Source: Promethearchaeota archaeon Loki_b31
GTDB lineage: Archaea > Asgardarchaeota > Lokiarchaeia > Sigyniarchaeales > SOKP01
Assembly (NCBI GenBank): GCA_005222975.1
Contig: NJBI01000007.1
Span: 23,752-87,751 of the forward strand
Direction: 5' to 3'
Length of the DNA: 64,000 nt
Shown here: positions 54,230 to 63,913 of the stretch, piece by piece
Layout: each line of letters starts with the position of its first letter
Position numbering within the stretch: position 1 is the first letter of the stretch
Notes under the pieces: generated by a model
Told to the model about the DNA's origin: nothing
The model's database searches: none
What the model saw: only the letters and a program-made list of their open reading frames with translations
Translations under genes and position numbers: made by a program

Positions 54230-55750
54230 TTATAAAATATTGGTAATTTCTACAAAATTCCAAAATTTATGCCAATTATCAACCTTTCCATTGGAGGAAA
54301 GACCAGCCCTAAGGTTATCAGGCTGTGCACTCGTCACCGAGTTCAAGACATATTTCATTTGTAACGCTTTTTTCATTACTTCGGAAGTCTTGAAGGAAGT
54401 TATCCCGCAGTGCTTGAAAAAATCGTGGAGTTTAGCCCAGTTATAGTAGGGACTGCTTGGTTTCAAACGGGGTTTTATAGCGTCCCCGACTTGTGCAAGC
54501 AACCACTTATAAATGGTTGGAAGTTCTTCCTTAAACCCCAAACCTTTTCGAGCGATCACATAACTTGCTAATACATGAGTAGATAAATTACGTGAGATTG
54601 AATATTTATACTTGCCAATTAATGATGTGTATGCCGGGTGTACCTTTCTAACGGCAACACCTCTTTTAAAGCACTTTCTTTTTAATAAAGCTAAAACTGA
54701 AGTTTTAAAATTGCTTAATTTTCTATTGCGTTTTTTACCATAAGAAAATTCTTGTTCAAAGGAAAGGTCTTCAATCACCAGTCCCTTCTTTTTATTAATG
54801 CAATAGTTAACCACCTTATCCATCTTATAACTTATATAATCTGCACTCTTGTTTTTACGATATGAATGCAAGTTTCTAAACTTAATTTCGTGATAACTCT
54901 TGAAATTACCCTTTTCATCCATGTTACAGAGAGAAATAAAATTATAATTCATGTCTAGCCCTACAGCTCCGTGTTCAAAGCCATAACGCATTTCCACTTC
55001 GGGGATTTCGTAAGAAATGTGAGCGAAATATCGTACGCTACCCTTTATTAAGCGTCTCACGACTTCTACTTGATATAATTCCAAACCGAGTATTTCGTTA
55101 AACCATTTCTCTTGCTTGTAATTCACGGTAAATGGAATTATTAACCATTTCTTCCCTTTTTCCTTAGAAAATGTTCGAACCCTAAGAGTCGTGTTAGGAA
55201 GGATTTTTAAGTTCAAATTAATTCCTCGCCTTTTACCCACGCAACAAAAAGAGGAGTCCCTTCTAATTTTAAACTCGTCTCTGCTAATATTGCCGAGTAT
55301 CCTCTCTCGAAATAACCGTTTCGTGCCAAATACGACCGGTTTAAGTCTTAAAGCGCGTAACTTATTTTGAACAGACGATAAACGGGAGTAAAGCCCTCTT
55401 AATCGCTTATCTCTCTTATCTTTTTGCTTTATTTGTTCAATCCTCTTAATAATCGTAGTTATTTGAAGTTTTAGATATTTCTTATGTTTTGCATACCATG
55501 TTTGTTGCTGGGCTAACTTAGTCTCACAGTCAATCAGGATGCTATTTACATAGGGATTGTTCTGACAGAGTTCCATTAAACACGGCTGAACGAGCTTTCT
55601 CTGTTCTGTTTTGGTCAGATCCATGTCTTTTAAAGTAAAATAGAGTTTAAATCCCACTCGTCTAACTCTATTGTAGATGGTAAAAATTTCGTGTAGTTTT
55701 CTTTCCTGTGAAGGAGTTGGATGTAAGCGGAACTTGACTGTCGTTATCAT
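54230..55750 (-). CDS. TnpB-like RuvC protein (IS605-type), no TnpA
   Basis: A 506-residue TnpB-related protein. The N-terminal part (KFRLHPTPSQERKL) and the RuvC motifs GLDMNYNF (D266) and LVIEDLSF (E327) are present. The third motif, normally D-x-N-A-A-x-N, is replaced by SISRNLSTHVLASYVIARKG after HPAYTSLIG, as in the TnpB-related clade with a VIARRG signature; no CxxC zinc ribbon is visible. No TnpA transposase lies nearby. The gene starts at ATG 55750. RNA-guided cleavage of target DNA is known for canonical TnpB; activity of this form is unclear. Confidence 0.82.
   Translation of the reverse strand: MITTVKFRLHPTPSQERKLHEIFTIYNRVRRVGFKLYFTLKDMDLTKTEQRKLVQPCLMELCQNNPYVNSILIDCETKLAQQQTWYAKHKKYLKLQITTIIKRIEQIKQKDKRDKRLRGLYSRLSSVQNKLRALRLKPVVFGTKRLFRERILGNISRDEFKIRRDSSFCCVGKRRGINLNLKILPNTTLRVRTFSKEKGKKWLIIPFTVNYKQEKWFNEILGLELYQVEVVRRLIKGSVRYFAHISYEIPEVEMRYGFEHGAVGLDMNYNFISLCNMDEKGNFKSYHEIKFRNLHSYRKNKSADYISYKMDKVVNYCINKKKGLVIEDLSFEQEFSYGKKRNRKLSNFKTSVLALLKRKCFKRGVAVRKVHPAYTSLIGKYKYSISRNLSTHVLASYVIARKGLGFKEELPTIYKWLLAQVGDAIKPRLKPSSPYYNWAKLHDFFKHCGITSFKTSEVMKKALQMKYVLNSVTSAQPDNLRAGLSSNGKVDNWHKFWNFVEITNIL
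54284..54325 (-). ncRNA. Candidate omega-RNA scaffold hairpins
   Basis: On the minus strand, within the last codons of the tnpB-like gene, CAGCC and GGCTG form one stem (loop of 12) and CTTTCC and GGAAAG form a second perfect 6-bp stem (loop of 6), in direct succession. Overlap of a structured guide-RNA scaffold with the 3' end of tnpB is the usual arrangement. The pairing is seen; the RNA itself is inferred. Confidence 0.35.
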
Positions 55751-56201
55751 GATTTTTTTATCTGATTTTTATTTAAAATAAATGTTTTTAAATAAACATT
55801 TAAAATCCAAGAGAGCGTGGAATTTTGCTTTTTTATAGAATTTTATAATAATTTATTTATAAAGTTTCAACAAACAGTTGAAACAATATCTCTTTTTTAC
55901 ATAAATTGTTTTTTGATATGTTTTTTAATATAGTAGCAATTATTAGCCCTAAAAATTGAGAAAAATTAAACTAAAATAAATATAATAAAGAATGTCTTTT
56001 TTGTTCTACGAATAAGTGGAGAAATTTATACATCAAATATTTAAATAGATGATTTTATATTTTATGCAAAAAGACATAAAGAATTTTTTATTCGTTTATT
56101 ACGAAATTAAAAATTTTAGATTAAATTTTTTAGGGGATACTATTATCTCTAAGAAAATAATCAAAAAAATATTACAATTTAGTATAAAAAATAGAGGTTT
56201 A
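55751..56201. other. Intergenic region upstream of the TnpB-like and longin genes
   Basis: About 450 bases, AT-rich. Apart from a hairpin at 55779-55802 (listed separately) and an in-frame extension of the next gene with poor coding character (56049-56201), nothing is recognised. Confidence 0.3.
55779..55802. repeat. Perfect 9-bp hairpin, possible left end of the TnpB element
   Basis: TAAATGTTT and AAACATTTA are separated by six bases, about 30 bases upstream of the tnpB-like start. A subterminal hairpin is expected at the left end of IS605-type elements, so this is a candidate, although AT-rich hairpins also arise by chance. Confidence 0.3.
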
Positions 56202-58442
56202 ATGTTGAGGAAAACAAAGGTTTTAATCATTATTAACATAACATTGCTAATTTTTTTACTAGGGTTAAATTTACGCCCAAATAACGCTAACGCTCAAAGT
56301 AATGGAGATTCTTTAACTATTGATGTTAATTATAGCATACATGAATTTGCAAACTTTTCTAGTATTCAAACAAATACAAATAACATAAACATAAGTCTCC
56401 CTAGTACGAAATGGAATATTACTAATTTAGAACTTGACTTTACCGATATTAAATTAGGAGAAGAGGTACAGTCAATTGAAGAAGGAGGGGATAGTTTTAA
56501 ATCAATATATAAAAGTGTGAAGGGTTATGGGGTTCAACTTAACATCACAGAAGATATTACACTCTTAGGAGTTTATATATATGGGTATTTAGAAGCGATA
56601 CCAAAAAGCGATGTGTATGTTCAAATTAATGGATATGGCCAATCTAACGATTTGCCGAATAATACGGTATATGGTGAACCAGTGCAAATTAATATATCAA
56701 GCATTCCCAATTGGTACATTCAATCATTTCCAGAACCAATACCTCTTTCGAAAGGAAACTATTATTTAGTAGTTAATGGTTCTGCATATGAAACAAATGA
56801 TAATTCCAAACATAATTGGTTTTTAAACGAGGATGATTCAATCCATACAAACCTGTATATATCTAAATACGATGGTAGTAATTGGTCCATTGAAGGGCAA
56901 GGTAAACCTTTTAGGCATAAATTAATACAAAGAACTGAACAATCATATAATCCGGAAGCTATTAATATGACTATAGTAGTCGATGGTAATATATATAATA
57001 TAACTAATGATTTACCTGGAAGTGGAAAAGTGGAAATATCTAATATTAACCTACCACTAAATCAAACTGATTTAATTTTCCCGGTTTATCATAATCAATC
57101 TGTTGAATTAATGTTTAATGTAAATTACTTCCTTGAATTTAAAAACTACTTAACTTCTCCGGGGACTCTTCAGATATCAGAAACCCATAATAACTACTGG
57201 AGTGTAATTCCTTTAATCAACCCCGATTTTTCTAATTATACCGTGAAATTTAACTTTCCTCAAAATTGGTTTGATGTTAATGTGTTAAGGAATGATATTA
57301 ATATCACTGGTATAGTTGATATTAATTATATTGAAAACGATATCTTCATTCCTGCTAATCTAATTTCAGAAGGTGATTTATGGGAAATAACCGCTCGTTT
57401 ATTAAAAATTGATTTTGGTCTCGATGTAAGTAGAACAGAATTTTTAGCAGGTCAAGAATTAAAATTCTTTATCTCAGAGCCCTTGTTGAATGGAAATTAT
57501 ACTTTTAACTTAAACGACCCATTTCACGATAAAATTTACACGAGTAATAAAACTCTCCCTTCAGAATCAAATTCGTTTACTTACATTATCCCATTAAGTG
57601 CTATACACGGAGACTATAAAGCTTACATCTATTGGTTCAACGGTACCGACGCAGGAGTTACAACTCAGATATTTGTAATCACTTTACCTTTTGCAATAAA
57701 TTGGTTTTTAGTCGTTTCAGTCATAATAGTTGTTGGTTTAACTTCTGCAGTATCAGCATCGTCTTACATGCTAATTAAAAAAAGCAGGAAAAAGAGCGCT
57801 GCTCGGAAAGAAACTATTTACAATAGATGCATGGATATTTTGAATTTGAACTATTTACTTATTATAGAGAAGAAATCTTCTTTAAATGTATACGATCAAG
57901 TCTTCACTGACAAAAAATTGAATACAACGTTAATATCTGGGTTTTTAGAAGCAATAAGAACCTTCGGATTAGATATTACTGGTTCTGAAGATCAATCACA
58001 AACTATTAAACTCGAATATAAAAATTCTAAAATTATAATGTCAGATTTTAAAAACTTTAGAATAATCTTTATAATGAAAGATCTTCCTTCCAACCAATTT
58101 TTTAATTCAATAGAGGCTTTATCTTACGAAATAGAAGAAAAATATGGGACTCATCTTAAGGAATTTAAAGGAAACTTACAACCATTCAAAAATATGGAAG
58201 ATTTAGTTAAGAAACATTTTAGAACTTCCTTTTTATACCCATTAAAAGTTGTAGGAACGGGTAAAACTAAAATTTCTGCTACTGAGAAGGCAATGATAGG
58301 TAGAGCTATGGTTTCAATGAAAAAAAACAACTCACAATATTGTTATACTACTCAACTAATGCAAGAAAAAGGATTTAATTCAAAGGATATCGAAATAATA
58401 TTCTCTTTAATAGATAAGAAAGTTTTTCAACCAATAATTTAA
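56202..58442 (+). CDS. Single-pass envelope protein with cytoplasmic longin-like domain
   Basis: A 746-residue protein. The ATG at 56202 is chosen because it follows GAGGTTTA and begins a signal peptide (MLRKTKVLIIINITLLIFLL, cleavage near NANAQ). Residues 33-490 are Asn/Tyr/Thr-rich and beta-like, so extracellular. A membrane helix spans about 497-525 (NWFLVVSVIIVVGLTSAV), followed by basic KKSRKKSAARK and a cytoplasmic domain with a longin-like pattern (LNYLLIIEKKSSLNVYDQVF, then LISGFLEAIRTFGLDI and DFKNFRIIFIMKD). It could relay outside signals to small GTPases. An upstream ATG at 56049 is in frame but improbable. Confidence 0.68.
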   Translation: MLRKTKVLIIINITLLIFLLGLNLRPNNANAQSNGDSLTIDVNYSIHEFANFSSIQTNTNNINISLPSTKWNITNLELDFTDIKLGEEVQSIEEGGDSFKSIYKSVKGYGVQLNITEDITLLGVYIYGYLEAIPKSDVYVQINGYGQSNDLPNNTVYGEPVQINISSIPNWYIQSFPEPIPLSKGNYYLVVNGSAYETNDNSKHNWFLNEDDSIHTNLYISKYDGSNWSIEGQGKPFRHKLIQRTEQSYNPEAINMTIVVDGNIYNITNDLPGSGKVEISNINLPLNQTDLIFPVYHNQSVELMFNVNYFLEFKNYLTSPGTLQISETHNNYWSVIPLINPDFSNYTVKFNFPQNWFDVNVLRNDINITGIVDINYIENDIFIPANLISEGDLWEITARLLKIDFGLDVSRTEFLAGQELKFFISEPLLNGNYTFNLNDPFHDKIYTSNKTLPSESNSFTYIIPLSAIHGDYKAYIYWFNGTDAGVTTQIFVITLPFAINWFLVVSVIIVVGLTSAVSASSYMLIKKSRKKSAARKETIYNRCMDILNLNYLLIIEKKSSLNVYDQVFTDKKLNTTLISGFLEAIRTFGLDITGSEDQSQTIKLEYKNSKIIMSDFKNFRIIFIMKDLPSNQFFNSIEALSYEIEEKYGTHLKEFKGNLQPFKNMEDLVKKHFRTSFLYPLKVVGTGKTKISATEKAMIGRAMVSMKKNNSQYCYTTQLMQEKGFNSKDIEIIFSLIDKKVFQPII

Positions 58443-58560
58443 ATTAAAATTTCTTTTCTTCTTTTTTCTACGCTAACTTTATATTTCTAAACATCGAAAT
58501 CTAAATTATACATTATGTTAAAACATAATTTTAATAGAAAAATTCTTCTGTTTGATTATT

Positions 58561-60084
58561 ATGAGCGAAAAAATGAACGTATTATTTATAATAACTGATG
58601 CCCAAAGAGCTGATCATTTAGGATGTGCTGGAAACCCTATTCTAAATACTCCGAACCTCGATAGGTTGGCAAGCGAAGGAGTGAGATTCACTAATTATTA
58701 TTGTACTAATCCAATTTGCATGCCTAATAGAGCAACTTTACTCACAGGACTATATCCAAATGTGCATGGCGTTAGAAGCAACGGAATTAATTTACCAGAA
58801 GATACCCCTACCATTACAAAAACGCTTCGAAAGAGAGGGTGGCATACTGCAGCTATTGGAAAAATACACCATCAATTTTGGCTAGGTCCATTTAAACAAA
58901 AAACTAAGTCTGCTGAAAGTTTGTTTAGTTGGGCGGTAGATAAAGGTAAAAAAGATCCTGTGGGAAAGAATTTCCCCCTCCCATATTATGGCTATAACGA
59001 AGTGGAAGTGATTTCAGGAAATGGTACTGTGTGCGCTGGCCATTATACAGAATGGTTGGAAGAAAGAGCTCCTAAAATTGCAGATGAAATGAAAAAAAGA
59101 GTTCAGAATTACGACAATCTTTTCAGTTTATATTGCGATGGAATACCAGAAGATTTATACAATACTACCTATGTTCAAGAACGAACAATTGCTTTCCTCG
59201 AAAGATATGCCAAGGGTGATTATGGAGATAAACCATTTTATTTACATTGTTCTTTTCCAGATCCACACTATCCTCTATATCCACCTAAGAGATTTCAAGA
59301 CTTGTATAAACCAGAAGATATAGAACTCCCCGCAAGTTTTCAAGATGCAAAGAATTTATATCGCCATAAATATTTAGGATACCATTTAAAAAATCCGCCG
59401 TTTAAAAAAGCGTTCTTAAGAGAATCAACAGAAGAAGAGGTTCGCAAGATTACTGCTTTAACTTACGCAGCTATTGCGTATGTAGATTATAGCGTAGGTA
59501 AAATACTAGCGTCTTTAGAAAAGTTGGGATATTCAGAAAATACAATGGTAATTTTTACCAGCGATCACGGCGATTTAATGGGTGATCATGGGCTACTATT
59601 CAAAGGACCATGTCCTTTCATAGGACCTTGTCACATCCCTTTAATTTGGAAAGTACCAGGATTAACAAAGCCAGGAGTGTCTCAATCTTTAATTAGTACT
59701 ATTGATCTTCCTAAAACGATTCTTAACCTTTTAAATGTAAAAGAGCGACACCACCCACCTTATATGCAAGGTCTTGATATGTCTCAAGTCTTAGAAAATT
59801 CAGCCAAGAAAATAAGAGATTGCGTTTTAATAGAGAACGACGAAGAGGTCGGTCCTCTGGAAGCCCGGATAAGGCATTTAATTACTGAAGATTATAAGTT
59901 AACTGTTTACGAAGGGTTAGACAATTTTGGCGATATTTACGATTGTAAAAACGACCCTCATGAATTGAATAATTTATGGGATAAAAAAGACTTCCGAGAC
60001 AAAAGATTCAAGTTGGTAAATAAATTATTGCAGGAAAATCTTAAGGCACAATCCAAATTTCCTAAGAGAGTTGCTGCTACGTAA
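58561..60084 (+). CDS. Sulfatase-family hydrolase
   Basis: A 507-residue type I sulfatase-like enzyme. The N-terminal metal Asp (D13 in ITDAQRADHLG) and the active-site C-x-P-x-R (CMPNR, C53 to R57) are intact, so the Cys can be converted to formylglycine. The second metal set is in TSDHGDLMGDHG. No signal peptide is visible, implying a cytoplasmic substrate, which is unusual for a sulfatase. A separate formylglycine-generating enzyme is not in the window. Start at ATG 58561; a TTG at 58552 is in frame. Confidence 0.88.
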   Translation: MSEKMNVLFIITDAQRADHLGCAGNPILNTPNLDRLASEGVRFTNYYCTNPICMPNRATLLTGLYPNVHGVRSNGINLPEDTPTITKTLRKRGWHTAAIGKIHHQFWLGPFKQKTKSAESLFSWAVDKGKKDPVGKNFPLPYYGYNEVEVISGNGTVCAGHYTEWLEERAPKIADEMKKRVQNYDNLFSLYCDGIPEDLYNTTYVQERTIAFLERYAKGDYGDKPFYLHCSFPDPHYPLYPPKRFQDLYKPEDIELPASFQDAKNLYRHKYLGYHLKNPPFKKAFLRESTEEEVRKITALTYAAIAYVDYSVGKILASLEKLGYSENTMVIFTSDHGDLMGDHGLLFKGPCPFIGPCHIPLIWKVPGLTKPGVSQSLISTIDLPKTILNLLNVKERHHPPYMQGLDMSQVLENSAKKIRDCVLIENDEEVGPLEARIRHLITEDYKLTVYEGLDNFGDIYDCKNDPHELNNLWDKKDFRDKRFKLVNKLLQENLKAQSKFPKRVAAT

Positions 60085-60096
60085 ATAGAATAAAAA

Positions 60097-60999
60097 TTAT
60101 TCATTGGATGTTGGGTTTTTATCCATACAAGGAACCCCAAATTGACAAAACGCGCAACCAACGGGGTAAACTGGAGGTCTTAACTTTCCATTAACTCGAC
60201 GGATGGTAGGTTTAAGGAGCGATTCATGGCGAATTTTCATTTTTCTTGCTATTTTTTGACCATAATTGTAGCATTTTGCTTTATCGTGCCCATTTTCGGT
60301 TATTGCATTAGCAGGACATTTTTCTATGCATTCCTTGCAAGTACCTTTTGTAAAGTATAGACAATTGGAATACGGTTCTTTATATTTTCGCGGTGTTATT
60401 TCAAGTGGCGCGCTAGTGATCACTGAAGCTAACCGTATATTACACCCGACCTCAGTTATAAGACCTTCGTGCAAACTGAAAGTTCCTAATCCAGTTGCGA
60501 ATGCAACATGCCGTTCAGACCAAGTTGAATAAAAATCTCCTTTTGTAACAATAGTATAGACTTCATTAAGCACTCCAGCTGCAGCCATAAATCCTTTTTC
60601 TTGAAAATATGAAATACATTGTTTTAAAATATAAACTATAAATTCGTTAGCATAGTTCCGCCCTACAGAATAGATATCAGCTGGTAAAGTTACACGAGGT
60701 AATTGGATAATATTCTTGCTCTCGTCACGAATCTTCTTAACATATGGGAAAACTATAGATACTATGCGAAGTTGGTTAGCGGGTAATTCTTCCTGACCAC
60801 ATTCTTTCCACATCTCAAGAGGTGTAAAATGCTCTGCCCCTACTACTTCCTTGAATTTTAAAAATATTGGGTCGTTTCCAGCAGCAACACCAATTAAAGG
60901 AGACGAAAAAATTCTTCCTCCCCCAAATTTCTCGGGAAGGCGGTTGAGTTCACTGTCACCAAAAATATTTTCTAAAAAGTGTAGCAATTGTTTATTCAT
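60097..60999 (-). CDS. QueG-like 4Fe-4S oxidoreductase
   Basis: A 300-residue protein with the epoxyqueuosine reductase-like layout: SERHVAFATGLGTFSLHEG and LITEVGCNIRLASVIT in the core, then a ferredoxin-type segment TKGTCKECIEKCPANAI with further Cys (KCYNYG, PVGCAFCQFGVPC). QueG itself reduces epoxyqueuosine in tRNA using a cobalamin cofactor; archaeal relatives may have other roles, including reductive dehalogenase-like ones. It is downstream of the M28 peptidase and convergent with the sulfatase. Confidence 0.75.
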   Translation of the reverse strand: MNKQLLHFLENIFGDSELNRLPEKFGGGRIFSSPLIGVAAGNDPIFLKFKEVVGAEHFTPLEMWKECGQEELPANQLRIVSIVFPYVKKIRDESKNIIQLPRVTLPADIYSVGRNYANEFIVYILKQCISYFQEKGFMAAAGVLNEVYTIVTKGDFYSTWSERHVAFATGLGTFSLHEGLITEVGCNIRLASVITSAPLEITPRKYKEPYSNCLYFTKGTCKECIEKCPANAITENGHDKAKCYNYGQKIARKMKIRHESLLKPTIRRVNGKLRPPVYPVGCAFCQFGVPCMDKNPTSNE

Positions 61000-61010
61000 A
61001 TTTCGATCAA

Positions 61011-62291
61011 CTATTTATTTTTTTCATTTAAAATAAAGGTTATACAGATACGCAACGCGTTCTCCAAAGTCCCCTTCCTAATTTTATCAGGAGTATCTGT
61101 AGATTGGTGATAATAGCTAGACCTTGTTTTCCAATCCGCCGAATTTAAAAATGCAGCTTTAACGTTAGATTTTGAAAAAGCAGCAGCGTCAGATCCTCCG
61201 CTTAATTTACCAACCGTCTTTTCTAATTTACCTGCGCCAAATTTTTTCGCTTTAATGTCGTTCATTTCCGCAGCCTTTAATATCTTTTGAACGACTTCTT
61301 CTGAATGCTTAGTTCGAGTTGTAGGTTCGTACTCAATAACTAAAAATTTATCTGGCGTTTCCAATCCGTCCATGTTAAAAACCGTAGCATCGAATTTTTT
61401 CAGTTCTTCTAAGTGAGCAGCAACGTAACGGTAAGACCCTCGTAATCCGCTCTCTTCACTACCAAAACTAATCAACCTAATTTCAGTGTTTTCCGGGATT
61501 ATATTTCGATGGGTTTTGAGATATCTTCCAAGCCCCACTATAACTGAGCAACTACTAAGGTTATCCACTGAGCCTGGAACAACGTTTCCTTTTTCTCCCA
61601 ATGGAACGAAAAAAAACAAGCCTATAAAACAAGGATTACCAACGATTAGTAACCAAATCACTGTTGAAAAAAATATAGCCTTAAGTCCAATGAACCCAAT
61701 AACCATAAATGTTAAAGAAATAGCCGAAAGAACTAACCATATCAATATTATAATTATAGCAACAAAAGCAAGTGGAATAAAACCCCATTTTAAAACCTTA
61801 AGCAAATTAAACTGTAAAGCAGAATCAATATGGCTCGAGAATATAATAATTTTTTTTACGTCCCCTTTAGATTTAAATTTACCAACAACATTTTGAGACG
61901 ATTTTTTACGGAATATTACATCGATAAACTCTTTGTAGTTGAAAAACTCTTCCCACATGATCACTAAAGATAATAGTACCAAAACAAAAGAGATCGCAGT
62001 AAAAATAATTAACCATATCATTTCTGAAGCGAATTGCATAAGCAAATGAAGTATCATAGAAATAGGGGTCATAATTACAACCATTTTAATCCACCCAAGA
62101 AAAGCTTTTGGATGGCATTCAAAGGGTTCTAAAACGACTTCGTCGCAACTTTTTTCCAGTTCGGCCTTAATTATATTTGCTCCTTCAGCTTCTTGCGGGC
62201 TACAGGGCATTCTAGGACCAACCTCGTCAACTATTCTTTGAACGAGATTATACATATAGTCAGAGTCTTCTTTTGAGATTTCTGTATTCAT
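61011..62291 (-). CDS. Membrane-embedded M28-family metallopeptidase
   Basis: A 426-residue protein with M28 zinc-peptidase motifs: the HxD in FSSHIDSA, the bridging Asp in GSVDNLSSCS, the catalytic Glu pair in GSEESGLRGS, NMDGLE, and the final His in SYYHQSTDTPDK. Unusually, two groups of hydrophobic helices are inserted (about residues 68-115 and 165-235), placing four or more membrane helices within the peptidase sequence. The active domain is therefore likely to sit on a membrane. It is upstream of the QueG-like gene on the same strand. Confidence 0.83.
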   Translation of the reverse strand: MNTEISKEDSDYMYNLVQRIVDEVGPRMPCSPQEAEGANIIKAELEKSCDEVVLEPFECHPKAFLGWIKMVVIMTPISMILHLLMQFASEMIWLIIFTAISFVLVLLSLVIMWEEFFNYKEFIDVIFRKKSSQNVVGKFKSKGDVKKIIIFSSHIDSALQFNLLKVLKWGFIPLAFVAIIIILIWLVLSAISLTFMVIGFIGLKAIFFSTVIWLLIVGNPCFIGLFFFVPLGEKGNVVPGSVDNLSSCSVIVGLGRYLKTHRNIIPENTEIRLISFGSEESGLRGSYRYVAAHLEELKKFDATVFNMDGLETPDKFLVIEYEPTTRTKHSEEVVQKILKAAEMNDIKAKKFGAGKLEKTVGKLSGGSDAAAFSKSNVKAAFLNSADWKTRSSYYHQSTDTPDKIRKGTLENALRICITFILNEKNK

Positions 62292-62432
62292 ATTTATTAC
62301 TTCTTCAATAAATATTAATTATAAAAAAATTAACCTTAAACGATTTAAAGGTATGCTTTTAGCTATTAATGATAGTTATAAATATATCATAATTCAACAA
62401 TAATTATTATTTAATTTTGAAGAATAAAAGGT

Positions 62433-63365
62433 GTGAATATAATAGCTTTGGAAATATATCAAATCGTAATATTAATCTCTATAGGTGCGCTTGTAGGAAT
62501 CAGTATAAGCTTTATTGGTCAAACTGGTCAAGGAATTGTACTTCCATTTATATTATTATTAACTGGGGATGTGTTTTTAGCTATTGCAATAAATCTGTTA
62601 AATGATTTGATTACAACCGCTGCCGTGGCAATAGGATATCTCAGGAAAAAACAATTCAAAATTAGAGTAGATATTTTCATAATAATGATTATAGCCGTAT
62701 TTATATCCTTTTTTGGCGTTTCTACATTGATGACAACTCCTTTAGGTAGTATTTTTGGATGGTTTGTTCCACTATTTGTGATGATTCTAGGGCTTACTTT
62801 CCTTAAGCGAGGTTTTCCCACTTATGAATCCGTAAAAAAAATGGCTCAGAACATGGCACGCAAAACCGTAAAAAAAGCAAAAAGAGAAGAAGAACTCGCC
62901 GAATTAAATAAAAAGATCGACGAACAGTTAGTTTCTGAAACAGATACTATTCAAGGATTTATATCGCGCGGTTCGAGATTGTTTTATCTATTAGCAATAT
63001 TTTTTGGAATATTTGTTGGTGTAAATTCGGGATTATTTGGAGCAAGTTCTGGTCTAATTTTTGTGTTAGCGTTAGTTATACTTTACGGATACCCACTTAA
63101 AAAAGGGGTTGGTACAGCTCTAATTCTGAGCATAATAATTGGCTTATGCACTTTCTCATTTTACCAAATTTTTGGCATTACAATTAAAGGACAGTTCTTT
63201 TTTAATTTCGAACTTTCGTTTTATCTAGCAATCGGTTCGATTATATCCGGCATAATTGCCTCTACATATATTCAAAAATTATCTGCTAAAACAATGGGAC
63301 GGGCTGTTGGACTTATAATATTCGTATTAGGAGCCTTGTCGCTGGCTTTTTACTTTATACCTTAA
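62433..63365 (+). CDS. TauE/SafE-family membrane transporter
   Basis: A 310-residue protein with eight or so membrane helices in two groups, separated by a charged loop (about residues 138-175, KKAKREEELAEL). The first group carries GISISFIGQTGQGIVLPF and the second GVNSGLFGASSGLIFV, the paired half-repeats of sulfite exporter-like TauE/SafE proteins. The substrate, often a sulfur or organic anion, cannot be decided. The GTG at 62433 overlaps the GGTG ribosome site, so a start a few codons later (TTG 62448) is also possible. Confidence 0.82.
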   Translation: MNIIALEIYQIVILISIGALVGISISFIGQTGQGIVLPFILLLTGDVFLAIAINLLNDLITTAAVAIGYLRKKQFKIRVDIFIIMIIAVFISFFGVSTLMTTPLGSIFGWFVPLFVMILGLTFLKRGFPTYESVKKMAQNMARKTVKKAKREEELAELNKKIDEQLVSETDTIQGFISRGSRLFYLLAIFFGIFVGVNSGLFGASSGLIFVLALVILYGYPLKKGVGTALILSIIIGLCTFSFYQIFGITIKGQFFFNFELSFYLAIGSIISGIIASTYIQKLSAKTMGRAVGLIIFVLGALSLAFYFIP

Positions 63366-63491
63366 ATTAGTCAAACCACAATCAAATGCAATAGTTTTAT
63401 ATTCAAAAATGTTCAAATAAGTATTATTAATTTATTAGAATCAATTAAATAAAACTAAATCAATCAAATAAAACTAATATAGGTAAATAAG

Positions 63492-63899
63492 TTGCCAGAA
63501 ATCGGACATTTTATAATTGCCTTCGGCATAATGGTACCAATTCTATACTTTTGCAAAGATAAATTTAATTACAAAGTAGCAGCGATATTTATACTAGCCA
63601 ATTGGATCGGTCCCGACTCTGCCCAGCCGTTTGGTTTTTTACCTGTTGATTTTCATTATATGATTCCATATCTTATATGGGCGTTACCACTAGCACTATT
63701 CTATTCTTATTTCTCCCGATTTTCAGTTAAACGAAGCGAGCGTTTTGTCAAATTTGTGGATGACGGTAAGAGAGATGTAACTTGGAGGAATACTTATCTG
63801 CTTTTAGTCTCTGGCGGATTGATCCATACTGCGTCTGACGCTATCTTTAGAAATAACCTAAAAATGAAATTTCTGGGTATAATGCTTTTTAGGTCATAA
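63492..63899 (+). CDS. Short membrane protein with YdjM-like N-terminus
   Basis: A 135-residue protein with a TTG start and three to four hydrophobic segments. Its beginning (MPEIGHFIIAFG), the NWIGPDSAQPF segment and GLIHTASDAIFRN show the His/Asp placement of membrane-bound metal-dependent hydrolase-like proteins, as does the protein at 17187. It ends soon after the HTASD motif, earlier than I would expect, so it may be truncated. Confidence 0.5.
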   Translation: MPEIGHFIIAFGIMVPILYFCKDKFNYKVAAIFILANWIGPDSAQPFGFLPVDFHYMIPYLIWALPLALFYSYFSRFSVKRSERFVKFVDDGKRDVTWRNTYLLLVSGGLIHTASDAIFRNNLKMKFLGIMLFRS

Positions 63900-63913
63900 A
63901 GAAATTTAAAGTT

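Noticed and set aside
56049..56201. N-terminal extension of the longin-domain envelope protein from an upstream ATG
   Set aside because: The extension would place a charged and hydrophobic stretch before a clear signal peptide; the ATG at 56202 has a ribosome site and a normal signal sequence.
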